Assembly: GCA_002842575.1 (NCBI GenBank)
Contig: PHDJ01000002.1
Coordinates: forward strand, 62,001 to 126,000
DNA length: 64,000 bases
Source: Bacteroidetes bacterium HGW-Bacteroidetes-2
GTDB lineage: Bacteria > Bacteroidota > Bacteroidia > Flavobacteriales > Flavobacteriaceae
Direction: 5' to 3'
Position numbers and translations under genes: made by a program. Below the pieces are notes generated by a model that worked only from the letters and a program-made list of their open reading frames with translations, was not told the origin of the DNA and did no database searches. Below are positions 25,499 through 35,041 of this stretch, piece by piece (positions within the stretch are counted from its first letter, which is position 1; each line of letters starts with the position of its first letter).

Positions 25499-26776
25499 AT
25501 GGAATCTGTACAAGCAATAAAACAACGTTTCGGCATTATTGGAAATAACCAAAAATTAAATCGTGCCATTGAAAAAGCAATTCAAGTTGCCCCAACAGAT
25601 ATTTCCGTATTGGTTACTGGTGAAAGTGGAGTGGGTAAAGAAAGTGTTCCGAAAATAATTCATGCTCTTTCCCATCGGAAACACGGAAAATACATTGCTG
25701 TTAACTGCGGCGCTATTCCGGAAGGAACCATTGACAGCGAATTATTTGGCCATGAAAAAGGATCGTTTACAGGTGCTACTGCCACCCGTAGTGGTTATTT
25801 TGAGGTTGCTGATGGAGGCACAATTTTTCTGGATGAGGTAGGCGAATTGCCTTTACCTACACAAGTTAGATTGCTTCGCGTATTAGAAAATGGCGAATTT
25901 TTAAAAGTAGGATCTTCTAAATCACAAAAAACCGATGTACGCATCGTAGCAGCAACCAATGTAAATATGGGTGACGCTATAAAGGCCGGAAAATTCAGAG
26001 AAGATTTGTACTATCGATTAAGTACTGTTGACATTCATCTTCCTCCATTGCGCGATCGCGAAGAAGACATCCATTTACTGTTTCGAAAATTTGCGGCAGA
26101 TTTTGCTCAAAAATATAAAATGCCAACGATTCGGCTTGAAAAACAGGCAGTAGAAATGCTCCTAAAATACCATTGGGCTGGAAACATTCGACAATTGCGC
26201 AATGTGGCTGAACAAATTTCAGTTTTAGAACAAAACAGAGAAATTAATGCAAACACCCTTAGACATTATTTACCAGATTTAGGTAACAACCTTCCTGCGG
26301 TAATAAACGGAAAGAAATCGGAAAGTGATTTTGGCAACGAAAGAGAAATTCTGTACAAAGTGTTGTTTGATATGCAACGCGATGTAAATGATTTAAAAAA
26401 ACTTACTTTAGAACTATTAAATGCAGGTAGCTCTGAAAAGGTACAAAAAGAACACTCCACACTTATTAAGAAAATTTATACACAGGAAGAAGACGATGCC
26501 TTTGAAGAACTTTCTGCTATTATAGATGAAAATGAAGAAAGCAATGAAGTAGAAGTAATTTCTTCTCCTAACGCATCTCCTAATTTAGATGCACAAGATA
26601 AATATCATTTTGCGCAAGAAATACATGAAGAAGAAACCCTTTCCATTAAAGACAAAGAATTAGAACTTATTAAAAAAGCTTTAGAAAAAAATAGCGGAAA
26701 ACGTAAAGCCGCTGCCGATGAATTAGGAGTATCAGAACGCACTTTATACCGAAAAATAAAACATTTTAAACTTTAA
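25499..26776 (+). CDS. Sigma-54-dependent transcriptional activator without receiver domain
   Basis: This 425-residue regulator has an AAA+ domain of bacterial enhancer-binding proteins. Walker A is GESGVGKES, the sigma-54 contact loop reads GSFTGA (Ser in place of the usual Ala), and Walker B is GGTIFLDEVGELP. Sensor I and the arginine finger region (RIVAATN, FREDLYYRL) follow. A C-terminal Fis-type helix-turn-helix (KRKAAADELGVSERTLYRKI) binds the enhancer. There is no N-terminal receiver or PAS domain, so its activity must be set by another route; a 70-residue acidic linker separates AAA+ and Fis parts. It starts at ATG 25499; the TTG at 25478 is less likely. It is 26 bases after miaB. Confidence 0.9.
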   Translation: MESVQAIKQRFGIIGNNQKLNRAIEKAIQVAPTDISVLVTGESGVGKESVPKIIHALSHRKHGKYIAVNCGAIPEGTIDSELFGHEKGSFTGATATRSGYFEVADGGTIFLDEVGELPLPTQVRLLRVLENGEFLKVGSSKSQKTDVRIVAATNVNMGDAIKAGKFREDLYYRLSTVDIHLPPLRDREEDIHLLFRKFAADFAQKYKMPTIRLEKQAVEMLLKYHWAGNIRQLRNVAEQISVLEQNREINANTLRHYLPDLGNNLPAVINGKKSESDFGNEREILYKVLFDMQRDVNDLKKLTLELLNAGSSEKVQKEHSTLIKKIYTQEEDDAFEELSAIIDENEESNEVEVISSPNASPNLDAQDKYHFAQEIHEEETLSIKDKELELIKKALEKNSGKRKAAADELGVSERTLYRKIKHFKL

Positions 26777-26782
26777 AACCTG

Positions 26783-27292
26783 ATGAAAAAAACAGCAGCA
26801 ATTGCCTTCATTATATTTATACTCTTCGGACAACAAAGTTGCGGTATATACTCGTTTACTGGAGCTTCAATTGCATCCAATGTTCAAAGCTTTCAGGTAA
26901 ACTTTTTTAGAAACAACGCGCCCATTGTAGAGCCTGGTTTGGATCGTGATTTCACCCAAGCATTACAAAACATCATTTTAAATCAAACTAGTTTAGATTT
27001 AACTAATCAAAATGCCGATTTAATTTATGAAGGGGAAATCGTAGATTATTATATCGCGCCAATCACCGCAACAGCGCAAAATACAGCAGCACAAAACCGA
27101 TTGACCATAGCTGTAAACCTGCGTTTTTACGACACAAAAAATGAAGGAAATGACATAGAACAACGCTTTTCCTTTTATTTTGATTATCCGGGACAAGCAC
27201 AACTCACCGGCTCGCAGCGTGATGATGCTGTTGCCGTAATATTTGAACGCTTAACACAAGATATTTTTAACGCCACATTGGCAAAATGGTAA
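26783..27292 (+). CDS. lptE: LPS assembly lipoprotein LptE-like
   Basis: The 169-residue product is a lipoprotein with a signal peptide and lipobox GQQSCG (Cys at about 21). The GIYSFTGASI start and strand-rich body are characteristic of Bacteroidota LptE family proteins. LptE plugs the LptD barrel that inserts lipopolysaccharide into the outer membrane. The recognised Bacteroidota version is annotated as an LptE family protein on sequence similarity; function is inferred. The ATG lies 6 bases after the regulator stop. The gene is the third of the miaB operon. Confidence 0.85.
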   Translation: MKKTAAIAFIIFILFGQQSCGIYSFTGASIASNVQSFQVNFFRNNAPIVEPGLDRDFTQALQNIILNQTSLDLTNQNADLIYEGEIVDYYIAPITATAQNTAAQNRLTIAVNLRFYDTKNEGNDIEQRFSFYFDYPGQAQLTGSQRDDAVAVIFERLTQDIFNATLAKW

Positions 27293-27298
27293 ACAAAT

Positions 27299-28069
27299 TT
27301 GAACACAACAGATTTCACTTATTTGTTACACAATCCGAATAAAATTACCAAAAACCAACTTGGCGATTTGGAAAAACTAGTGCCCGCTTTTCCCTATTTT
27401 CAAGCGGCAAGGGCATTGTATCTAAAAGCACTGAAAAATGAAAATAGTTACCTCTATAACCAAGAATTAAAAAAAACTGCAGCCTATACTACCGATAGAA
27501 GTGTGTTATTTGAATACATAACTTCCCCTAGTTTTTTACATGATGAAAAAAAATTAGAGCCCATAGAAAATGCACCTTGGGAAGAAGTACAAAAAGCAGA
27601 AGCAATTTTAGATCCTAAATTATTTGAACGCAAACCCATATCGGAAAAAGAGCTTTCAGCAGAATCTATTTTGGAAGTGAATAGACCATTACCCTTTACT
27701 AAAAATGATGCGCATTCTTTTGTAGAATGGTTAAAACTTACCTCTGCAAAACCCATCGAAAGAAAACTAAAAATAGAGGATAAAGAGAACATTCGGGAAG
27801 AAAAATTCAAACTAATCGATAAGTTTATTCAAGAAAACCCAAAGATAGACCCAAAAATTCCAACTACTACCGATAATCTCGCGAAGCCCTTTTCTCAAGC
27901 TACAGATGCACTAATGACAGAGACTTTAGCCAAAGTGTATGTGCAACAAAATAACTATAAAAAAGCAATTCAAGCATATAAAATATTAATTTTGAAAAAT
28001 CCCGAAAAAAGTGGTTACTTTGCAGACCAAATTCGGGCAATTCATAAAATTCAAGAAAATAATAAGTAA
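27299..28069 (+). CDS. Conserved hypothetical protein with TPR-like C-terminal helices
   Basis: This 256-residue protein has no recognisable enzymatic motif. It starts at a TTG at 27299, only 6 bases after lptE; no ATG is available until far downstream. The N-terminal half has repeated aromatic/Leu phrases such as FTYLLHNPNKITKNQLGDLEKLVPAFPYFQAARALYL. The C-terminal 40 residues (AKVYVQQNNYKKAIQAYKIL) look like one tetratricopeptide helix-turn-helix. It is conserved in this position in flavobacteria as I recall. A scaffolding or membrane-assembly role in the neighbourhood of LptE and SecG is possible but unproven. There is no signal peptide. Confidence 0.75.
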   Translation: MNTTDFTYLLHNPNKITKNQLGDLEKLVPAFPYFQAARALYLKALKNENSYLYNQELKKTAAYTTDRSVLFEYITSPSFLHDEKKLEPIENAPWEEVQKAEAILDPKLFERKPISEKELSAESILEVNRPLPFTKNDAHSFVEWLKLTSAKPIERKLKIEDKENIREEKFKLIDKFIQENPKIDPKIPTTTDNLAKPFSQATDALMTETLAKVYVQQNNYKKAIQAYKILILKNPEKSGYFADQIRAIHKIQENNK

Positions 28070-28074
28070 GTGTA

Positions 28075-28416
28075 ATGGGAACTTTTTCAATTTTTTTATT
28101 ATTAATCGTTATTGTAGCATTTTTGCTAGTAGTTGTAATTATGGTTCAAAATCCTAAAGGAGGCGGATTGTCCTCTTCTTTTGGTGGCGGTGGCACACAA
28201 CAATTAGGTGGTGTACAAAAAACAACAGACTTCTTAGACAGAAGTACATGGACTCTTGCCGTATTGCTTTTAGCACTGATTTTATTATCTAACGTTACTA
28301 TAATGGGGAACGGAGCAACGCAAGAATCTAGAGCATTAGAAACAGAGAGAACCAGTCCAATTCCTGCTCCTGCTCCAGCTTCAGTACCTGTAACGCAAGA
28401 CAAAACCAACGAGTAA
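28075..28416 (+). CDS. secG: Protein translocase subunit SecG
   Basis: SecG is the small auxiliary subunit of the SecYEG translocon. The 113-residue protein has two membrane helices at about residues 3-22 and 59-78. Between them lies the conserved cytoplasmic loop MVQNPKGGGLSSSFGGGGTQQ and a KTTDFLDRSTW motif. The C-terminal tail is rich in Pro, Ala, Thr and Glu, as in other Bacteroidota. It is the last gene of the miaB operon, 5 bases after the preceding stop codon. A strong terminator follows at 28455-28486. Confidence 0.92.
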   Translation: MGTFSIFLLLIVIVAFLLVVVIMVQNPKGGGLSSSFGGGGTQQLGGVQKTTDFLDRSTWTLAVLLLALILLSNVTIMGNGATQESRALETERTSPIPAPAPASVPVTQDKTNE

Positions 28417-28454
28417 TTTTTACAATATAAATTCCCGCTTTGCGAGAATAATGT

Positions 28455-28486
28455 AATGCCAGCTTCTGATAAGCTGGCATTTTTTG
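28455..28486 (+). terminator. Intrinsic terminator after secG
   Basis: An 11-bp stem AATGCCAGCTT / AAGCTGGCATT around a 5-base loop is followed by a T-run. The right arm plus the T-run is repeated exactly at 29756-29773. Confidence 0.9.
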
Positions 28487-28488
28487 TT
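28471..28488 (+). repeat. Left copy of an 18-bp direct repeat
   Basis: The 18 bases AAGCTGGCATTTTTTGTT are identical to 29756-29773 and flank the decayed region between secG and groES. The copy includes the 3' arm and T-run of the secG terminator. Confidence 0.75.
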
Positions 28489-28493
28489 TGCTT

Positions 28494-29024
28494 TTAATTT
28501 ATTATTATCTGATGGCTTTCGGGCGTACCATTATAGGTTATCACCAATGTATAATAACCTGCGGACATATCAGATACATCTATATGATTCTGCTCAGCAA
28601 TCGCATTGAGGTTATAAACCATGACTCCTGCGCTATTGAAAAATTTGATGTTCAGGGTCTCCCCTGCCAGCAACAAATCTCCTGGATTCGAACCAATCAA
28701 AATCACGTGCAGTGTGTTGTCCACTGGGACAGGATAGATTTCAAAGAAATCGCTGATGATGGTGCCACTACCGCCGCCGCCAGTATTGCAATTTGAACTG
28801 CAATGCGTAACCTCATACTCTATTACCTGCCAATCAGACCAACCACATTCATTCAGCATCCGTACCCGGAAACTTATTGTTTCATTGCACATTGGGGCAA
28901 TCACCACATATTGATTGCTGTTGCCAGGCATACCTTCGGACCATGTGTAGGTTCCGTTCAGTTTTTCCCACTCCATATCCTGCACGTTGCCGAAAAAAGG
29001 CCAAAGTTGAGCTTTAGTACAATT
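28494..29024 (-). pseudogene. 5'-truncated remnant of a T9SS-sorted (CTD type A) surface protein
   Basis: An open frame of 177 codons ends with a type A T9SS sorting domain. After a GGGGSG linker, the end region contains FFEIYPVPVDNTLHV and the closing phrase GYYTLVITYNGTPESHQIIIN. An upstream part resembles a fibronectin- or lectin-like domain (ISFRVRMLNECGWSDWQVIEYEV). The protein coding runs back past the first usable start (GTG at 28985) to CTKAQLWPFFGN, and there meets a TGA at 29025-29027. No signal peptide precedes it. This is the 3' end of a larger secreted protein whose front half is lost. It sits in the secG-groES insert. Confidence 0.7.
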
Positions 29025-29248
29025 TCATTAAATGCACCGAGGTTTGCCCACGATATAGTACGGTTATATATTATTTGGCAACATAAAATTACACGAGTCA
29101 AATATTAACACTTGGGATAAGGAATGAACTTCCCGATTAATAGCGTTCATCGATTCTCATAATATTACATTAGAAGATTTTTTTAACAATGTAGAAAAGA
29201 TTTAGGAATTTACTTACTTTTCAATAATGTCATCAACTACAAATATTA

Positions 29249-29608
29249 TCAATTTGGTGCTTGAATATCGAAGGGAATGTGGGGTTTAAAATTTAATATA
29301 CCAATAATTAAGATCATAATAAAAGCAACGCCCAACGAAATGGAAATAGTTTTCCAATAAGAAATTTTTTTTATCTCTATTATTTTTATTTCCGAAAATG
29401 AAATTTCGGTAACCACCTCATTTTTTATCAATGTTAACGTACTATCGTTAACTTTATATACTTTAGCCTTTATTTCTTTTATTTTTTCTGTTTCTATTTT
29501 GTATTTCTTGCCTAGTATAATATTATTTGTTTAAGCAGTTATAGGGTTATAGCTGTAACAACTCGAAAAAAGAATGGAGATAATCCATAGTAATATGATG
29601 TTTCTCAT
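29249..29608 (-). pseudogene. Lipoprotein gene with an in-frame premature TAA stop
   Basis: From the ATG at 29608 the first 25 codons form a complete lipoprotein signal peptide (MRNIILLW..., lipobox LFSSC, then YSYNPITA). Codon 26 is TAA (29533-29531). The same frame then continues for 93 more codons. These read TNNIILGKKYKIETEKIK, a strand-rich part of the form KVYKVNDSTLTLIKNEV, then a membrane helix ending FDIQAPN and a TGA. The continuity of frame and sense shows one gene of about 118 codons broken by a single nonsense change. The lipoprotein type is common in Bacteroidota; its function is unknown. Confidence 0.7.
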
Positions 29609-29755
29609 AAACGTGAAGTATTGAGAATGAGCAGTATTAAAATGGTTGTTTTCATGGTGTTTTTGTTTTCGGGGTTTTCTAAATATACAAAAATTTTGTT
29701 AAAACCCTTTTTTGCACTTTCAAGGAATTTACTATAATAGTATCCATTTTCTGCC

Positions 29756-29773
29756 AAGCTGGCATTTTTTGTT
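29756..29773 (+). repeat. Right copy of the 18-bp direct repeat, also a weak terminator
   Basis: This copy is identical to 28471-28488. Preceded by TGCC, it can itself form a short hairpin TGCCA-AGC-TGGCA (29752-29764) before the T-run. It lies 77 bases upstream of the groES ATG. Confidence 0.75.
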
Positions 29774-29850
29774 ACCATTTGTCAGTATTCTTCTAGTGGC
29801 ATAATTTCTGCCAATTACAATACATTAATAAAACTAAAATTATTTTATAT

Positions 29851-30126
29851 ATGGCTTTAAAAATTCAACCCCTATCAGACCGCGTTCTGGTAGAACCTCA
29901 ACAAGCAGAAACCAAAACCGCCTCGGGAATCTTCATCCCCGACTCTGCTAAAGAAAAACCACAACAAGGAAAAGTAGTAGCCGTAGGCAAAGGTAAAGAA
30001 GACTATAAAATGACCGTTAAGGTTGGCGATACTGTTCTTTACGGAAAATATGCTGGCACCGAATTAAAATTAGATGGCAAAGACTACCTCATTATGCGTG
30101 AGGAGGACATACTAGCTATTGTTTAA
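29851..30126 (+). CDS. groES: Co-chaperonin GroES
   Basis: GroES is the heptameric lid of the GroEL folding chamber. The 91-residue protein shows the family N-terminus ([16 protein letters not shown]), the mobile loop with [17 protein letters not shown], and the C-terminal phrases [16 protein letters not shown] and [13 protein letters not shown]. It is the first gene of groESL, with groEL 100 bases downstream. I find no CIRCE element (HrcA operator) upstream, so heat control must use another route. Length is slightly under the usual 95-97 residues. Confidence 0.97.
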   Translation: MALKIQPLSDRVLVEPQQAETKTASGIFIPDSAKEKPQQGKVVAVGKGKEDYKMTVKVGDTVLYGKYAGTELKLDGKDYLIMREEDILAIV

Positions 30127-30139
30127 CAATAATAAATCC

Positions 30140-30167
30140 AAATAACAAATAACAAATAACAAATTCC
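30140..30167 (+). repeat. 7-bp tandem repeat in the groES-groEL spacer
   Basis: AAATAAC occurs three times in a row (30140-30160), followed by AAATTCC. The next 45 bases include a GGGATTTGG stretch able to pair with the CCAAAT at the repeat's left edge. The whole spacer is AT-rich and could fold weakly between the two chaperonin genes. Confidence 0.6.
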
Positions 30168-30220
30168 AAACAAAACTTTACTTTAAATTGGGATTTGGTA
30201 CTTGAAATTTAAAAATTTAA

Positions 30221-31864
<1,644 letters not shown>

Positions 31865-31915
31865 TTCATTAGCCAACGTATTCTTAGTTTAAGAACACTA
31901 TAAAAGTTTTTTTAC

Positions 31916-31950
31916 AAAAAAATGCATCTTCTTGGAAGGTGCATTTTTTT
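31916..31950. terminator. Bidirectional terminator between groEL and the copper cluster
   Basis: A stem pairing AAAAAAATGCA and CTT with AAG and TGCATTTTTTT, broken by one mismatch, has A and T tracts on both sides. It can stop groEL on the plus strand and the copper-export cluster on the minus strand, whose last stop codon is at 32020. Confidence 0.85.
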
Positions 31951-32019
31951 GTTTAAGGAGATTCCTATACCCTATTTTCTTATTCAGATTTCCCTCTTAC
32001 TTTGCCTGCCACTTAGCGA

Positions 32020-34539
32020 TTAGTCTATCCTTACACCTCGTAAGCGCAACGCATTTGCAATCACCGAAACAGAGCTAAAACTCATCGCCAAAGCGGCAAT
32101 CATTGGAGAAAGTAAGATCCCAAAAAAAGGAAATAAAACCCCTGCAGCAATTGGAATGCCAACGGTATTATAAATCAATGCAAAAAACAAGTTTTGTTTG
32201 ATATTTCGCATTACATTTTTACTCAATTTTTTTGCTTTTACCACACCATGTAAATCGCCTTTTACTAAGGTTATTTTTGCGCTTTCTATAGCTACATCTG
32301 TTCCTGTGCCCATAGCAATTCCCACATCCGATTGTGCTAAAGCGGGAGCATCATTAATGCCATCACCTGCCATTGCAACTTTTTTGCCTTCAGCCTGCAA
32401 TCGTTTTACCTCGTTTAACTTATCCTCGGGCATCATTCCGGCTTTAAATCCGGAAAGATGCAATTCATCTGCAACTGCCTTTGCCGTATTTTCGTTATCC
32501 CCCGTAAGCATAAATACTTCAATTCCCTGATCCATTAAAGACTTGATCGCCTGCCGACTGGTTTTTTTGATTGGGTCGGTTATGGTTATATAACCAACTA
32601 TTTTAGTTCCGACTGCTAAATAGGAAACCGTTTTTCCAAGTTCCTGCTCTGCGGTGACCTTTTTATTTATTTCTGAAGAAATTTCGGCCCCAACCTGTTT
32701 CATCAGTTTATCATTTCCAATGGCGATTTCTTTGCCATTTGCTCTTCCGAGGACTCCTTTTCCTGTAATCGAATGAAAATCGGAAGCTTCAAAAAGAACC
32801 ATGTTTTTTTCTTTGGCAAATTTTACTGTAGCCTCTGCCAATGGATGTTCACTCAGTGCATTTACCGAAGCTATTTGCTTCAAAACCTCATCTTCACTGC
32901 TATCAGTGTCAAAAGAAACCACTTTTTCTACCGATGGTTTTCCCTCGGTGATGGTTCCGGTTTTATCTATAATGAGCGTATCTATATCGTCCATTTGTTC
33001 CAAAGCCTGTGCGTTTTTTATAAGCACCCCGTTTTGTGCGCCTTTTCCAACACCAACCATGACCGACATTGGGGTTGCCAATCCAAGGGCGCATGGACAA
33101 GCGATGATCAATACCGCAATGGCATTTATCAGGGCATAGGCATACGACGGTTCCGGCCCGAAAATTGCCCAAACGGCAAAGGTGATTATGGAAATAAGGA
33201 CAACAACTGGTACAAAATAACCGGAAATTTTATCGGCTAACTTTTGAATTGGCGCCTGCGAGCGGCTGGCATCGTTCACCATTTTTATTATTTGTGCCAA
33301 GAGAGTCTCGTTACCCACTCTTTCAGCCTTCATGGTAAAGCTTTGGTTTGCGTTGATGGTTCCGGACGTAATTTTATCGCCTTCAGCTTTATCTACGGGA
33401 ATTGGTTCTCCGGTGATCATGGATTCGTCTATACTCGAGTTTCCTTTTTCAATAATTCCATCCACCGGAATTTTATCCCCCGGTTTTACACGTAAAATAT
33501 CACCGACTTCAATTGTATCTGTCGCAATTACTTCGTCTTCCCCATTTACAACCCTAACGGCTGTGTTTGGAGCCAATTTCAGGAGTTCTTTGATTGCTGA
33601 ATTTGTTCTGCTGTGCGCACGGGCTTCCAGCAACTGACCTAACAAAACCAAAGTCAGGATTACCGTAGCCGCTTCAAAATATACATGCACCGTGCCCATT
33701 TCGGATTTAAACTGCGCCGGAAAAAGATTGGGAAACAACAGTCCAAAAACGCTAAACAACCACGCCACTCCGGCACCAATCCCAATAAGGGTGAACATAT
33801 TGAGGTTCCAGGTAATTATGGATTTGTAGGCGCGTTCAAAAAACATCCAGGTAGCATAAAAAACTACGGGAATGGAAAGCCCTAGCTGAATCCAATTCCA
33901 GTATTTCATATCTAGAACCTTATATAAAGGATTATTCGGAATCATTTCTGACATAGTGAACAAGAAAATAGGAAGGGTGAAAATCATCGCTATTTTGAAT
34001 TTTTTTAGCAATTTTTTATACGTCTTGTTTTCTGCCGAAGCATCTGCCTCCATGGAAACCAAATCCATTCCGCAAATAGGGCAGGATCCCGGCTCGTTTT
34101 GCACTATTTCAGGGTGCATTGGGCAGGTGTATTGTGTCCCTGCTGTTTTTAAGCTCACTTCCTCCACCAAATCCATTCCGCAAACGGGGCAATCTCCTGA
34201 TTTATCGTAGGTTTTATCGCCTTCGCAATGCATCGGGCAATAAAATGTGCCGGTGCCATGACTGTGCTGAGGGTGACTCCCTCTTTTTAATTTTTCTTTG
34301 TTAGGTTTATTCGTTTTTGCTTCTTCGGTTGCTAAAAATATTTCATAATTCCCTCCTCCTTGTTTCAAGGCCTTCTGAAATACCCCTATTTTAATATGTT
34401 TTTTCAATTCTATTATGGCTTCAGCATTTTCAAGATTGACAGAAACACTTTTGACTCCGCTAATTTCGCTCAAGGTTTTTTCAACATGAGCACGACAGCC
34501 ATTACAGCTCATTCCATTTATTTTATAGGCATGTTTCAT
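32020..34539 (-). CDS. copA: Copper-translocating P1B-type ATPase (CopA-like) with two metal-binding HMBD modules
   Basis: The 839-residue pump exports monovalent copper or silver from the cytoplasm using ATP. Residues 1-70 form an HMA domain with MSCNGC. A His-rich spacer and two heavy-metal-binding modules follow: FYCPMH...CPVCGMDL at 99-124 and YTCPMH...CPICGMDL at 137-160. The catalytic core has membrane motif CPC (481-483), DKTGT (525-529), the HP motif (565-566) and GDGINDAP. The C-terminal helices end in SVSVIANALRLRG. It is the last gene of the metal cluster, 26 bases after the HMA lipoprotein gene. Length is larger than simple CopA because of the two HMBD modules. Confidence 0.95.
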   Translation of the reverse strand: MKHAYKINGMSCNGCRAHVEKTLSEISGVKSVSVNLENAEAIIELKKHIKIGVFQKALKQGGGNYEIFLATEEAKTNKPNKEKLKRGSHPQHSHGTGTFYCPMHCEGDKTYDKSGDCPVCGMDLVEEVSLKTAGTQYTCPMHPEIVQNEPGSCPICGMDLVSMEADASAENKTYKKLLKKFKIAMIFTLPIFLFTMSEMIPNNPLYKVLDMKYWNWIQLGLSIPVVFYATWMFFERAYKSIITWNLNMFTLIGIGAGVAWLFSVFGLLFPNLFPAQFKSEMGTVHVYFEAATVILTLVLLGQLLEARAHSRTNSAIKELLKLAPNTAVRVVNGEDEVIATDTIEVGDILRVKPGDKIPVDGIIEKGNSSIDESMITGEPIPVDKAEGDKITSGTINANQSFTMKAERVGNETLLAQIIKMVNDASRSQAPIQKLADKISGYFVPVVVLISIITFAVWAIFGPEPSYAYALINAIAVLIIACPCALGLATPMSVMVGVGKGAQNGVLIKNAQALEQMDDIDTLIIDKTGTITEGKPSVEKVVSFDTDSSEDEVLKQIASVNALSEHPLAEATVKFAKEKNMVLFEASDFHSITGKGVLGRANGKEIAIGNDKLMKQVGAEISSEINKKVTAEQELGKTVSYLAVGTKIVGYITITDPIKKTSRQAIKSLMDQGIEVFMLTGDNENTAKAVADELHLSGFKAGMMPEDKLNEVKRLQAEGKKVAMAGDGINDAPALAQSDVGIAMGTGTDVAIESAKITLVKGDLHGVVKAKKLSKNVMRNIKQNLFFALIYNTVGIPIAAGVLFPFFGILLSPMIAALAMSFSSVSVIANALRLRGVRID

Positions 34540-34565
34540 TTTTTGAAGGGTTTTTATAAACTATT

Positions 34566-35006
34566 TTATTGATGATGGAGACCTTCTTTACTTTCTGAAG
34601 GCATATCCAAACTCATTTCCATTTCGTGGTCATATTGACAACATTGTGCAAGGCTTTTGTAGGCATCTACATTACCAATTACTTTTTCGGTATCGTATCC
34701 TGATGAAGCAATAGCATTATGAATTTTCATTTCATTGGTTTTTAAATTATTATAAGCTACCTCTATTTTTTTAAGGTCAATACTCCAGTTTGCACTTATA
34801 ACACCATCAACACTATTTGCTGCTTTTTCAATAGTTTTTTTACACATTCCACAATTTCCACGAACACCAAAAGTAGTTGCAGCTGTGTCTATCTCATTTA
34901 CTTGCTCTGTGGCTTGAGAGGTTTCGGAAGTTTTTTCTGTTTGATTTTTACAGGCAGTAAAGCCTATAGCTGCTATAATTAGCAAACTTAATGATACTTT
35001 TTTCAT
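34566..35006 (-). CDS. HMA-domain lipoprotein, probable periplasmic metal chaperone
   Basis: This 146-residue lipoprotein has a lipobox at GFTACK (Cys19) and a Thr/Glu-rich spacer. Its HMA fold contains the metal motif GNCGMCKKTIEKAANSV (residues about 50-66). The fold continues through VSANWSIDLKKIEVAYNNLK to a C-terminal part with CC and several His and Met residues (CCQYDHEMEMSLDM), which may form a second metal site. Anchored in the envelope, it could pass copper between CopA and the CusCBA exporter; this is inference from context. It lies between cusB and copA, transcribed with them. Confidence 0.8.
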   Translation of the reverse strand: MKKVSLSLLIIAAIGFTACKNQTEKTSETSQATEQVNEIDTAATTFGVRGNCGMCKKTIEKAANSVDGVISANWSIDLKKIEVAYNNLKTNEMKIHNAIASSGYDTEKVIGNVDAYKSLAQCCQYDHEMEMSLDMPSESKEGLHHQ

Positions 35007-35041
35007 AGTTATTAAAATTTAAGGATTATTGATTTGTTTTT

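Larger units (their letters stand above)
28417..29850. other. secG-groES intergenic insert with decayed genes
   Basis: This 1.4-kb stretch holds the secG terminator, the two broken genes described separately, and two stretches, 29028-29248 and 29609-29755, in which I see no gene or RNA. The region is bracketed by the 18-bp direct repeat. No transposase, terminal inverted repeats or tRNA target are visible, so the mechanism of insertion is unknown. Confidence 0.55.

Noticed and set aside
28454..29790. The secG-groES insert as an intact insertion sequence
   Set aside because: No transposase frame, no terminal inverted repeats; only direct repeats that include a terminator arm.
29774..29850. 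Search for a CIRCE (HrcA) operator before groES
   Set aside because: No 9-base inverted arms with 9-base spacer of the CIRCE type are present.
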